This document shows positions 42,583 through 50,533 of a DNA stretch of 64,000 bases, in pieces. The stretch is from Streptomyces leeuwenhoekii. Its GTDB lineage: Bacteria > Actinomycetota > Actinomycetes > Streptomycetales > Streptomycetaceae. The stretch lies in contig NZ_LN831790.1 of NCBI RefSeq assembly GCF_001013905.1, positions 5,718,001 to 5,782,000 on the forward strand. Reading direction: 5' to 3'. Numbering within the stretch: position 1 is the stretch's first letter; each line of letters starts with the position of its first letter. The translations under genes were made by a program, and so were the position numbers. A model generated the notes under the pieces. That model ran no database searches. It was given only the letters and a program-made list of their open reading frames with translations, and was not told the DNA's origin.

Positions 42583-42846
42583 TCACCCCCGTCCCCCCTG
42601 CTCTTCCCGCCGCTCCCGCTGCCCCTGCTCGTCGGGCCGCCGGGAGCTCTTCTCCGCGCTCTTCTCCGCGCTCTCGGGGCCCTCCCGCTTCTCCTGCAGC
42701 CTGCGCAGCAGTTCCCGCTTCTGGGCCTGGCGGTCGAGGCCGCCGCCGACGGCTCCGCCCCGGCCGCCGCCGCGCAGGGCCTCGCGGCCGAGATGCCGAC
42801 GGGTGCCGCCGACGCCCAGCATGTTCCCGGCTCCGCCTCGGGTCAT
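42583..42846 (-). CDS. DUF6243 family protein
   Basis: 87 residues, ATG 42846 with AAGGAG 7 nt upstream. Starts MTRGGAGNMLGVGGTRRHLG, the family hallmark, then a Gly/Arg-rich part and a charged helix (AQKRELLRRLQEKREG) ending in Lys/Glu/Arg repeats. Small basic Streptomyces protein of unknown function. It shares its promoter region, with two dyads, with the divergent TetR gene and is likely its target. Confidence 0.85.
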   Translation of the reverse strand: MTRGGAGNMLGVGGTRRHLGREALRGGGRGGAVGGGLDRQAQKRELLRRLQEKREGPESAEKSAEKSSRRPDEQGQRERREEQGGRG

Positions 42847-42887
42847 GGCACAGCTCCTTCCGGCCGCTGTCCGGCCGAATAGCGAAA

Positions 42888-42904
42888 CGAGACGTTGCGT
42901 CTCG
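42888..42904. promoter_or_regulatory. TetR operator 1: CGAGACG-ttg-CGTCTCG
   Basis: A perfect 7-bp dyad in the divergent DUF6243/TetR intergenic region. The half-site GAGACG recurs in operator 2. Confidence 0.68.
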
Positions 42905-42923
42905 CGTATCCCCTTCACTGTGT

Positions 42924-42944
42924 GACGAGACGCACCGTCTTGTC
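42924..42944. promoter_or_regulatory. TetR operator 2: GACGAGACG-cac-CGTCTTGTC
   Basis: A 9-bp dyad with one mismatch, overlapping the probable -35 region of the TetR gene and, on the other strand, TTGACA (42946-42941) that could serve DUF6243. Two sites 36 bp apart fit autorepression plus control of the neighbour. Confidence 0.65.
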
Positions 42945-42951
42945 AACCTGA

Positions 42952-42957
42952 TAGATT
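42952..42957 (+). promoter_or_regulatory. -10 box (TAGATT) of leaderless TetR gene
   Basis: TAGATT ends 7 nt before the ATG at 42965, with no ribosome site between. Confidence 0.55.
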
Positions 42958-42964
42958 CGGCTCC

Positions 42965-43630
42965 ATGGCCGACCACACGCCCCCGCCCCGCACCCCCGAC
43001 GACTCCCGCCGCCCCGACGTCTCCCGCCGCAGCGAGAAGTCCCGCCGCGCCATCTACGAGGCCGCCCTCGCGCTCGTCGTGGAGCTCGGCTACCCGAAGA
43101 CCACCATCGAGGGCATCGCCGCCCGCGCCGGCGTCGGCAAGCAGACGATCTACCGCTGGTGGTCCTCGAAGGCGGACGTCCTGCTGGAGGCCTTCCTCGA
43201 CCTGGGCGACCAGGCGGCCCGCGCCGCCGAGGAGGCGGGATACGCCGGGGAGCGGGAGCCGTACGCCATCGCGGACACCGGCGACCTCGCCGCCGACCTC
43301 AAGGGCGTGCTCCGCGCCACCGTCGACGAACTGCTGGACCCGAAGTACGACCGCCCCTACCGCGCCCTGGCCGCCGAGGGCCTGGTCGACGAGGAACTGG
43401 GCCGCACCTTCGTCGCCAAGCTGCTGGAACCCTCCCTCCAGCTCTACGTCGACCGGCTGCGCGCCGCGCAGGAGGCCGGCCAGGTCCGCCCGGAGGTCGA
43501 TCCGCGCATCGCCCTGGAGCTCTTCGTCTCCCCGCTCGCCCAGCGCTGGCTCCAGCGCACGGCCCCCATCTCGCACGCGTACACCGACACGCTCGTCGAC
43601 TACGCCCTCAACGGCCTGGCGCCGCGCTGA
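42965..43630 (+). CDS. TetR-family transcriptional regulator
   Basis: 221 residues. After a Pro/Arg/Asp-rich tail of about 22 residues, the HTH is TTIEGIAARAGVGKQTIYRWWSSK-like (about 44-67), followed by an all-alpha ligand domain (TetR_C_11/AcrR-like). It should repress itself and the divergent DUF6243 gene via the two GAGACG dyads. Ligand unknown. Confidence 0.92.
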   Translation: MADHTPPPRTPDDSRRPDVSRRSEKSRRAIYEAALALVVELGYPKTTIEGIAARAGVGKQTIYRWWSSKADVLLEAFLDLGDQAARAAEEAGYAGEREPYAIADTGDLAADLKGVLRATVDELLDPKYDRPYRALAAEGLVDEELGRTFVAKLLEPSLQLYVDRLRAAQEAGQVRPEVDPRIALELFVSPLAQRWLQRTAPISHAYTDTLVDYALNGLAPR

Positions 43631-43851
43631 CCGTTCAGCCGGTCCGCCCTCCGGGGTGCGCCCGGGCGCGCCTCCCGGCCGGACGCGCGGCCGTCGCCGG
43701 CCCGGGAGGGGCCGCGCGGGCGAGGTGAATTCCGCCGCCACGGGGTACCCCGTGTCCGACCTGTCCCGAATGTGGGCACCAGCCCCCCCGCGCGCGGGAT
43801 GGTGGGACCATAGGGCATGCTGTTCCGCACGACGGCGAGGCGAGGGGATAG

Positions 43852-44583
43852 ATGAGCGCGGACTTCGGCGGCCGAGGCGGCCTGCAGGGCAAAATCTCCC
43901 AGTGGCTGCGCGGACGCCGCCCGAAGGAGGCCGCCGACGACGGCGGCCGGGAGGCCCTGCTGCTCGCCGCCGCCGACGCGGGACTGCCGCTCGCGCCCGC
44001 CGCGCACCCGGTCGGCTACATGTGTTCCTGCGACCGGGTCGGCTGTCCCACCCCGGCCCGCCATCCGATCTCCTTCGCCTGGCAGACGCAGTCCACGACC
44101 GACCGCGCGCAGATCGAGCGCTGGGCCCGCCACCAGCCGCAGGCCAACTTCATCACCGCGACCGGCATGATGCACGACGTGCTCGACGTGCCGCTCCGGG
44201 CGGGCCGGGAAGCGCTGGAGCGGCTGCTCGGCTCGGACGTCGAGGTCGGCCCGGTCGCCGAGAGCGACGACGGCCGCATGCTGTTCTTCACCCTCACCCG
44301 GGGCACCCCCGAGGACGAGGACGAGTGGTGGCCGTGCGAGCTGGACTGCCACCCGGAGACGATGGACGAGCACCCGGGCCTGCGCTGGCACTGCCGCGGC
44401 TCCTACGTCCTCGTACCGCCCGCCCGGCTGCCCGGGGAGCACCAGGCGGTTCGCTGGGTGCGCGGCCCGGAGCACCCGCTGCCGGAACCGCTGACGCTGC
44501 TGGAGGCGCTGACCGACGCCTGCGCCCGGTACGCCGCCGAGAACTCCGACCACGCGGGCGCGGCCTGGCCCCTGCGCCACTGA
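43852..44583 (+). CDS. Prim-Pol family protein, probably inactive
   Basis: 243 residues. ATG 43852 with GAGGGG. The 'bifunctional DNA primase/polymerase' family features are GYMCSCDRVGCPTPARHP (about 55-72, Cys cluster before Arg-His-Pro) and NFITATGMMHDVLDVPLRAG (about 98-117). In active members the second motif reads Val-Leu-Asp-x-Asp; here the second acidic residue is Pro. C-terminal RWHCRGSYVLVPPA keeps the Gly/Ser loop. I infer a nucleotide- or DNA-binding relic rather than a polymerase. Confidence 0.82.
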   Translation: MSADFGGRGGLQGKISQWLRGRRPKEAADDGGREALLLAAADAGLPLAPAAHPVGYMCSCDRVGCPTPARHPISFAWQTQSTTDRAQIERWARHQPQANFITATGMMHDVLDVPLRAGREALERLLGSDVEVGPVAESDDGRMLFFTLTRGTPEDEDEWWPCELDCHPETMDEHPGLRWHCRGSYVLVPPARLPGEHQAVRWVRGPEHPLPEPLTLLEALTDACARYAAENSDHAGAAWPLRH

Positions 44584-44684
44584 CCCCGCGGAACGGCCCG
44601 CGCCCCGGACCGCGGCGCCGGGAGCCGCCCGGCGACAGCCCCCCGAGGCCCCCGGCAGCCCCCCGACGCCCCCGGCGGGAGCCG

Positions 44685-45686
44685 TCAGCCGCCCCGCGCC
44701 GCCGTCAGGCCCTGGATCCGCCCCAGGACCTCCACCTGCTGCTCGCCCGAGCCCTTCGGCGGGTCGAGGGCCACCTCGTTGGAGATGAACTCCAGGGTGA
44801 GGGACTGCTTGATCTCGCCCGTCGTCAGCGCCAGCACGTCCTTGTTCGGGGTGGGCACGGAGGTGCCCTGCGCGGCGGTCTGCTTCTCGAAGTGGCGCGT
44901 GGTGAAGAACACCAGTGCGCCGCCGTCGGTGGTGCGCAGGGCCAGCGGCGCGTAGTCGCCGTGCGTCAGCGGCTCGTCGATGTACTGCCGGGCCAGGCCG
45001 GGCCGGATCGCCTGCTTGCGCCGCAGCTCCCGCCACTGGCTGGTGTGGGCACCGGCCGCGAAGGCGTCACCGCCGTCCTTCAGATAGCTCGTGTAGCCCT
45101 TGCTCAGGCCGGCCGGGGGGACGGCGAGGTCGGTGGAGTTGGCGGGCACGGCCTCGGCCCATCCGTCCTTGTCCGTCTTGAACTCGGGTACGTCGCCGGC
45201 GGCGGTCAGCGTCAGGTACGCCACCTCCCAGGGCTGCTCCAGCCCGTCACGGGTGAACACCAGCAGCCAGCGCGCGTCACCGCCCTTGTTGCCCCGGGCG
45301 TCGGCCAGGAACCAGCGCGGCCAGCCCGCCTTCTTCGGGATCGTGAACTTCGCGTCCGTCAGCTTCAGCGGCGTGTGCGAGGTGTTGCCGCCGGGGCTGT
45401 TGGCGTGGCCCGCCTTCAGCCGGGCGGCGTCGATGTCGGCGAGGGCGCCGGTGGTGTGGTCGGCGTCCAGTGAACTGTCGTACGCCTCGTCCGCCTTGTT
45501 GTACGCGGTGGTGAACTGCCGGAGCGCCTCGGCCGCTTCGGCGCGGGTGGCCGCCGGGAGCACCTCGCGCTCGCCGTGCACCACCACGCATCCGCTCGCC
45601 GTCAACGACAAAGCGGTCACCGAGGCCGCTATCAGTGCGCTCCGGTCAAGCCCGCGGAGCCGTCGAGAGCCGCGATCCCTGCTCAT
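44685..45686 (-). CDS. Lipoprotein of unknown function
   Basis: 333 residues. ATG 45686 with AGGG site. Signal peptide ends with lipobox TASGC (Cys about 33), giving a diacylglyceryl-anchored extracellular protein. The mature part has helices (TRAEAAEALRQFTTAYNKAD) then repeated beta segments (WLLVFTRDGLEQPWEVAYLTL, GALVFFTTRHFEKQTA) resembling NTF2-like pairs. Common in Streptomyces; ligand unknown. Confidence 0.85.
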   Translation of the reverse strand: MSRDRGSRRLRGLDRSALIAASVTALSLTASGCVVVHGEREVLPAATRAEAAEALRQFTTAYNKADEAYDSSLDADHTTGALADIDAARLKAGHANSPGGNTSHTPLKLTDAKFTIPKKAGWPRWFLADARGNKGGDARWLLVFTRDGLEQPWEVAYLTLTAAGDVPEFKTDKDGWAEAVPANSTDLAVPPAGLSKGYTSYLKDGGDAFAAGAHTSQWRELRRKQAIRPGLARQYIDEPLTHGDYAPLALRTTDGGALVFFTTRHFEKQTAAQGTSVPTPNKDVLALTTGEIKQSLTLEFISNEVALDPPKGSGEQQVEVLGRIQGLTAARGG

Positions 45687-45825
45687 CAGGTCCCTTCACC
45701 TTCCCCTTTCCGGAGGCGAACCCTACCGGTGCGAGGGCGGGTTCGGTCGCCCGGTCCGGGTACCGCGGCCACACCGTGATCCGGCGCCCCCGCCCACCGC
45801 CGGAACCGGGCCGCCCGCGCGGTGC

Positions 45826-45831
45826 TTGAAT
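45826..45831 (+). promoter_or_regulatory. -10-like box (TTGAAT) before leaderless PhzF gene
   Basis: TTGAAT ends 6 nt before the GTG at 45838; no ribosome site. Weaker than the other boxes of this kind in the window. Confidence 0.35.
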
Positions 45832-45837
45832 GCCCCC

Positions 45838-46488
45838 GTGAACGACTACGACGTCCTGCGCGTCTTCTGCGCGCCCCACGGCGGATACGGCAACCGGCTC
45901 GGCGTCGTACGCGACGGATCGGTGCTGCCGGAGCGTGCGGAACGCCAGGCGTTCGCCGCCCGGCTCGGGTTCAGCGAGACGGTGTTCGTGGACGACCCCG
46001 AGCGCGGCGTCATCGACATCTACACCCCCACCCTGCGCCTGCCCTTCGCCGGCCACCCGTGCGTGGGCGCGGCCTGGCTGCTCGACGTGCCGGAAGTCGT
46101 CACGCCCGCCGGGGTGGTGGGCGCCCGGCAGGACGGGGAGTTCTGCTGGATCGAGGCCCGCCCGGAATGGGCCCCGCCGCGCACCCTGCGCCAGTACGCC
46201 ACCGCCGCCGAGGTCGACGATCTGCCGGTGCCGCCGCCCGGGGCGGGGGAGTGGGTCTATGCCTGGGCGTGGGAGGACGAGCCGGCCGGCCGGATCCGTG
46301 CCCGCGGCTTCCCGGGCCGGGACGACGGCATCGACGAGGACGAGGCGACGGGGGCGGCGGCGCTGCTGCTGACCGACCACCTGGGCCGCGCGCTCAACAT
46401 CACCCAGGGCGCGGGCTCACAGCTTCTGACCGCGCCGCAGCCGGACGGCTGGGTGGAGCTCGGCGGACGGGTGCTGCTGGAGCGGTGA
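45838..46488 (+). CDS. PhzF-family isomerase-like protein
   Basis: 216 residues, shorter than the usual 260-300. The PhzF hairpin DIYTPTLRLPFAGHPCVGAAWLL (split here: TPTLRLPFAGHP, about 62-73) and the second-half motif ITQGAGSQLLTAP are clear; the family fold is a diaminopimelate-epimerase-like pair of domains. The central part is shortened, so activity is uncertain. GTG 45838. Confidence 0.85.
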   Translation: MNDYDVLRVFCAPHGGYGNRLGVVRDGSVLPERAERQAFAARLGFSETVFVDDPERGVIDIYTPTLRLPFAGHPCVGAAWLLDVPEVVTPAGVVGARQDGEFCWIEARPEWAPPRTLRQYATAAEVDDLPVPPPGAGEWVYAWAWEDEPAGRIRARGFPGRDDGIDEDEATGAAALLLTDHLGRALNITQGAGSQLLTAPQPDGWVELGGRVLLER

Positions 46489-46552
46489 CGGACCGGGCGG
46501 CGCCCCCGGACCGCGCACCGGGCAGGCGCGGGGCGACCCGCGGCAGGCGCCC

Positions 46553-47410
46553 CTACGGCAGGGTGAGGATCTCCGCCCCGGTCTCCGTCACCACCAGCGT
46601 GTGCTCGAACTGGGCGGTCCGCTTGCGGTCCTTGGTCACGACGGTCCAGCCGTCGTCCCACATGTCGTACTCGTGCGTCCCGAGCGTCAGCATCGGCTCG
46701 ATCGTGAAGGTCATCCCGGGCCGGATCACCGTCGTCGCGTGCGGGCTGTCGTAGTGCGGGATGATCAGCCCCGAGTGGAACGAGCTGTTGATCCCGTGCC
46801 CGGTGAAGTCCCGCACGACCCCGTACCCGAAGCGCTTGGCGTAGGACTCGATGACCCGGCCGATGATGTTGATCTGGCGGCCCGGCTTGACCGCCTTGAT
46901 GGCCCGGTCGAGCGCCTCACGGGTTCGCTCGACCAGCAGACGGCTCTCCTCGTCCACCTCGCCGACCAGATAGGTCGCGTTGTTGTCGCCGTGCACGCCG
47001 CCGATGTAGGCCGTCACGTCGAGATTGACGATGTCGCCGTCGCGCAGGACCGTGGAGTCCGGGATGCCGTGGCAGATCACCTCGTTGATCGAGGTGCACA
47101 GCGACTTGGGGAAGCCGCGGTAGCCCAGCGTGGAGGGGTAGGCGCCGTGGTCGCACATGTACTCGTGCGCGACCCGGTCCAGCTCGTCCGTCGTCACGCC
47201 GGGCGCGATGTGCTTGGCGGCTTCCGCCATCGCCCGCGCCGCGATCCGCCCGGCCAGGCGCATCGCCTCGATCGTCTCGGGCGTCTGCACCTCCGGGCCG
47301 GTGTACGGCGTGGGCGCCGGCTTGCCGACGTACTCGGGGCGGCGGATGTTTCCGGGTACGGAACGGGTGGGAGACAGCTCCCCTGGTACGAGCAGCGACT
47401 GGCCAGACAT
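46553..47410 (-). CDS. map: Type I methionyl aminopeptidase
   Basis: 285 residues with a 40-residue N-terminal extension typical of actinobacterial MetAPs ([18 protein letters not shown], contains a Pro-rich SH3-like binding motif). Metal ligands: Asp of [12 protein letters not shown] and of HGDNNATY, His of [11 protein letters not shown], Glu of FTIEPML and of [10 protein letters not shown]. It removes the initiator Met. ATG 47410 follows TAGACT by 7 nt and is probably leaderless. Confidence 0.95.
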   Translation of the reverse strand: MSGQSLLVPGELSPTRSVPGNIRRPEYVGKPAPTPYTGPEVQTPETIEAMRLAGRIAARAMAEAAKHIAPGVTTDELDRVAHEYMCDHGAYPSTLGYRGFPKSLCTSINEVICHGIPDSTVLRDGDIVNLDVTAYIGGVHGDNNATYLVGEVDEESRLLVERTREALDRAIKAVKPGRQINIIGRVIESYAKRFGYGVVRDFTGHGINSSFHSGLIIPHYDSPHATTVIRPGMTFTIEPMLTLGTHEYDMWDDGWTVVTKDRKRTAQFEHTLVVTETGAEILTLP

Positions 47411-47417
47411 GTCAGCG

Positions 47418-47423
47418 AGTCTA
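47418..47423 (-). promoter_or_regulatory. -10 box (TAGACT) of leaderless map
   Basis: On the minus strand TAGACT ends 7 nt before the map ATG, without a ribosome site between. Confidence 0.55.
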
Positions 47424-47468
47424 ACCAGCGGGCATACGAGACCATGTCCCCGGCGAAAGGAGCCGCTC

Positions 47469-47699
47469 ATGGCCCTGTTCAAGAAGCGCACGGCCGGTAA
47501 ACCGGGCGAGTGGTACTACTGCCTGGAGCACAGGAAGGTCGAGGAGGGGCCCGAGTGCCCGGGCAAGGACCGCTTCGGACCGTACGCCTCCCGCGCGGAG
47601 GCCGAGCACGCGATGCAGACCGCGCGGGAGCGCAATCTCCAGTGGGAGAACGATCCCCGCTGGCACGACGCCCCCGCGGCCCGCTCGGACGACGACTGA
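47469..47699 (+). CDS. Conserved small protein with SPOR-like motif (76 aa)
   Basis: ATG 47469 with AAAGGAG 7 nt upstream. Begins [21 protein letters not shown]; has Cys-Leu-Glu-His and EECP-like Cys (possible metal knuckle), then [23 protein letters not shown], which resembles the consensus of SPOR repeats (G-PY-S-xEAE). Ends WENDPRWHD. Cytosolic by composition. Function unknown. Confidence 0.82.
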   Translation: MALFKKRTAGKPGEWYYCLEHRKVEEGPECPGKDRFGPYASRAEAEHAMQTARERNLQWENDPRWHDAPAARSDDD

Positions 47700-47732
47700 G
47701 CCTCCCACCGCGGGGGCGGCCGCCGTCCGCCC

Positions 47733-48335
47733 CTACCAGTGCCCCGGCGGCGGTGCCGTGAGCTGGTCCGCCAGCCGGGACAGGCGGTCCCGCAGGCGCC
47801 GCCGGCCCCGGGGCGGGCGCAGCGCGTTCTCGCCCGCCGCGGCGCTGACCAGGTGCTGCACCGTGTCCAGGTCCAGCTCGGCCCCTGGCGGGACGGCCAG
47901 CTCCTCGTGCGCCATGGCGGCCAGGTCGCCCGCCCCGGTGCCGAGGGCCAGGACCGTCGCCCCGGCCCGCCGGGCATCGCGCACCCGTTCCAGAAGGGGC
48001 GGGTCCGGGTCGCGCGGCGCCACCACCAGCAGCGTCTCACCGCGCCGGGCCGCGGCCAGCCGCCCCAGCCCGACCGCCAGATGCGGCGGGTCCGCGGGGC
48101 GCGCGTCGTGGCGCACCAGGGTCGGGGCCAGCTCCGGCGTCCCCGACCAGGCCGCCTCGTCCACCAGGTGGGCGGCCAGGTGCCACGGCTCGTACTCCGG
48201 CGTGCCCACCAGCAGCAGCCCGCCCCCGTGCGAGACGACCGACCCGCGCAGCGCCCCCGCGAACCTGCGGGTGGCCCCCAGCCACTCGGTCCCGGCGAGT
48301 ACGTCGCGCAGCAGCGCGACCCGTACGGCGTCCAT
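47733..48335 (-). CDS. SIS-like hypothetical protein
   Basis: 200 residues, ATG 48335. The middle resembles a sugar-isomerase (SIS) Rossmann-like domain: GLLLVGTPEYEPWH, TLLVVAPRDPDPPLLERVRDARRAG, ATVLALGTGAGDLAAMAHEELAVP, where the last segment is the usual SIS end. No full phosphosugar-binding Ser/Thr set is visible. Ends in a basic Arg-rich helix. Role unknown. Confidence 0.72.
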   Translation of the reverse strand: MDAVRVALLRDVLAGTEWLGATRRFAGALRGSVVSHGGGLLLVGTPEYEPWHLAAHLVDEAAWSGTPELAPTLVRHDARPADPPHLAVGLGRLAAARRGETLLVVAPRDPDPPLLERVRDARRAGATVLALGTGAGDLAAMAHEELAVPPGAELDLDTVQHLVSAAAGENALRPPRGRRRLRDRLSRLADQLTAPPPGHW

Positions 48336-48486
48336 GGGCGCATCCTGCCGCAGCCGGCTCCGCGCGGTACGCGGTTCGCCACCGATTCGCCCGTACCGGG
48401 CACGGGATCCGGCACCCGGTACGGAGGTGCGGGCACGGGGGAGACGGGTGCCGGCACCTGATCCGGTGGGCGCGGCGGGGCGCACG

Positions 48487-48492
48487 TAGAGT
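48487..48492 (+). promoter_or_regulatory. -10 box (TAGAGT) of leaderless npdG
   Basis: TAGAGT ends 6 nt before the ATG at 48499, with no ribosome site. Confidence 0.6.
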
Positions 48493-48498
48493 CGGCCC

Positions 48499-49215
48499 AT
48501 GACCTCTACCGACAGTGCAGCACAGGGCGCGCAGAAGGCCCCCGCCAAGGACCCCTGGGACCTGCCCGACGTCTCCGGACTGGTCGTCGGCGTGCTCGGC
48601 GGGACCGGGCCGCAGGGCAAGGGCCTGGCCTACCGGCTCGCCAGGGCCGGCCAGAAGGTGATCATCGGCTCGCGGGCCGCGGACCGCGCGCGGGCCGCCG
48701 CCGCGGAGCTCGGCCACGGCGTCGAGGGCGCCGACAACGCCGAGACCGCCCGCCGCAGCGACATCGTGATCGTCGCCGTGCCCTGGGAGGGACACGGCCA
48801 GACGCTTCAGTCGCTGCGCGAGGAGCTCGCGGGCAAGCTCGTCGTCGACTGCGTCAACCCGCTCGGCTTCGACAAGAAGGGCGCCTACGCCCTGAAGCCG
48901 GAGGAGGGCAGCGCCGCCGAGCAGGCCGCCGCCCTGCTGCCGGACAGCCGGGTCACCGCCGCCTTCCACCACCTGTCCGCCGTGCTGCTCCAGGACCCGG
49001 AGATCGAGGAGATCGACACCGACGTCATGGTGCTGGGCGAGGTGCGGGCCGACGTGGAGATCGTGCAGGCGCTCGCCGGGCGCATCCCCGGCATGCGCGG
49101 CATCTTCGCCGGGCGGCTGCGCAACGCCCACCAGGTCGAGTCGCTGGTGGCCAACCTGATCTCCGTCAACCGCCGCTACAAGGCACACGCCGGGCTCCGC
49201 GTCACGGACGTATGA
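48499..49215 (+). CDS. npdG: NADPH-dependent F420 reductase
   Basis: 238 residues. N-terminal NADP fold GVLGGTGPQGKGLAYRLARAG (split: GVLGGTGPQGKG, about 32-43), then IIGSRAADRARAA selecting NADP phosphate, VAVPWEGH, NPLGFDKKG and the C-terminal RNAHQVESLVANLI. It passes hydride between NADPH and the deazaflavin F420, feeding F420-dependent steps in antibiotic synthesis. A 27-residue tail precedes the fold. Confidence 0.92.
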   Translation: MTSTDSAAQGAQKAPAKDPWDLPDVSGLVVGVLGGTGPQGKGLAYRLARAGQKVIIGSRAADRARAAAAELGHGVEGADNAETARRSDIVIVAVPWEGHGQTLQSLREELAGKLVVDCVNPLGFDKKGAYALKPEEGSAAEQAAALLPDSRVTAAFHHLSAVLLQDPEIEEIDTDVMVLGEVRADVEIVQALAGRIPGMRGIFAGRLRNAHQVESLVANLISVNRRYKAHAGLRVTDV

Positions 49216-49278
49216 GGCGATGGGGGACACTGGTGGACGCAACCCGTGCCACCGTGTCCCCCGACAGGAGCCGACCTC

Positions 49279-49470
49279 ATGCCCCGCCTCGCCCTCTACG
49301 CCCTGGTCGTCTGCGTGCTCGCCCTCACCGCCGCCGTCGTCTCGTTCGTGCAGGGCAGCGTGCTGATGGGCGTGGTGTGGGTGCTGCTGATGGGCGTGTC
49401 GTCCAACATGTGCTGGTACTACGTCAAGCGCGGCCGCGACACCCGCCGCTCCACCTCGGCCGCGGGCTGA
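49279..49470 (+). CDS. Small membrane protein (63 aa)
   Basis: ATG 49279 with AGGAG 9 nt upstream. Two hydrophobic segments (LALYALVVCVLALTAAVVSF and VLMGVVWVLLMGVSSNMCWY) and a basic tail KRGRDTRRS. 63 bp after npdG, possibly co-transcribed. Family not recognised. Confidence 0.78.
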   Translation: MPRLALYALVVCVLALTAAVVSFVQGSVLMGVVWVLLMGVSSNMCWYYVKRGRDTRRSTSAAG

Positions 49471-49485
49471 CCGCCCGGCCGCCGG

Positions 49486-50283
49486 TCACGCGCCGGCCGA
49501 GCAGATCTCGTCGGTCTGCCAGAAGCGGTACAGCTCGAAGCCGCAGTACGAGTCGAAGTCGCTGATCCCGAGGGCGCGCAGCACGGTGTCGATCACGTCG
49601 AAGAACGCGCTGTTCAGCGACGGCACCCACAGCAGCGCGAACACCAGCAGCAGCCCGAACGGCGCGAACGGCTCGAGCTGGCGCCGCACGCCGTACGACA
49701 GCCAGGGCTCGATCACCCCGTAGCCGTCCAGGCCCGGCACCGGCAGGAAGTTCAGAATCGCCGCCGTGACCTGGAGCAGCGCGAGGAAGGCCAGCGCCAG
49801 CCGGAAGTCGTGCGGCACGCCGTCCAGCGCGTCCAGCCAGAACGGGGCGGTGCACACCACGGCGAACAGCACGTTCGTCAGCGGGCCCGCCGCGGAGATC
49901 AGGCTGTGCCGCCAGCGGCCCGGGATGCGCCCGCGCTCGATGAACACGGCACCGCCCGGCAGGCCGATACCGCCCATGATCACGAAGATCACCGGCAGCA
50001 CGATGCTCAGCAGCGCGTGCGTGTACTTCAGCGGGTTCAGCGTCAGGTAGCCCTTCGCGCCGACCGAGATGTCGCCGCCGTGCAGGGCGGTGCGCGCGTG
50101 CGCGTACTCGTGCAGGCACAGGGAGACGACCCACGCGGCCGTCACGAACAGGAACACCGCCAGGCCCGGCTGCTCGGCGAACCCGGTCCAGGCGGCCCAG
50201 CCGGTGACCGCCGCGACGGCCAGGATCCCGACGAAGACGGGACTGATGCGCCGTTCGCCGTGGCGGGTGGTGGCGGTGGTCAT
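49486..50283 (-). CDS. Site-2-protease-like M50 membrane metallopeptidase
   Basis: 265 residues, about six helices. Zinc motif HEYAH (about 59-63) in a membrane helix and the second-ligand segment NFLPVPGLDGYG (about 160-171). M50 enzymes cut membrane proteins in regulated intramembrane proteolysis. No PDZ domain is present. ATG 50283 with CAGGGAG. The 3' end is 15 bp from the convergent small membrane gene. Confidence 0.9.
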   Translation of the reverse strand: MTTATTRHGERRISPVFVGILAVAAVTGWAAWTGFAEQPGLAVFLFVTAAWVVSLCLHEYAHARTALHGGDISVGAKGYLTLNPLKYTHALLSIVLPVIFVIMGGIGLPGGAVFIERGRIPGRWRHSLISAAGPLTNVLFAVVCTAPFWLDALDGVPHDFRLALAFLALLQVTAAILNFLPVPGLDGYGVIEPWLSYGVRRQLEPFAPFGLLLVFALLWVPSLNSAFFDVIDTVLRALGISDFDSYCGFELYRFWQTDEICSAGA

Positions 50284-50533
50284 GGGGCTCCCTGGGGCTC
50301 GACACGCGGTGGCCGCCCGACCGTACCGGGCGCGAGGGGGAAACGTCTCGCGGCGGGTCGGCGGTTCCTGCCGGACGGGACGGGACGGGACGGGGCGGGA
50401 GCCGGGGGGCCGGGCCCCGGCGGGGGAGCGCACCCGGCCGGGACGGCCCGTCCGGCGCGGCGGCCGGCCGCCCGCCGCCGCGCCGGAGGAAACCCGATGA
50501 CCGGCTTTCGCGTCACCGGAGAGAATGGACCCC

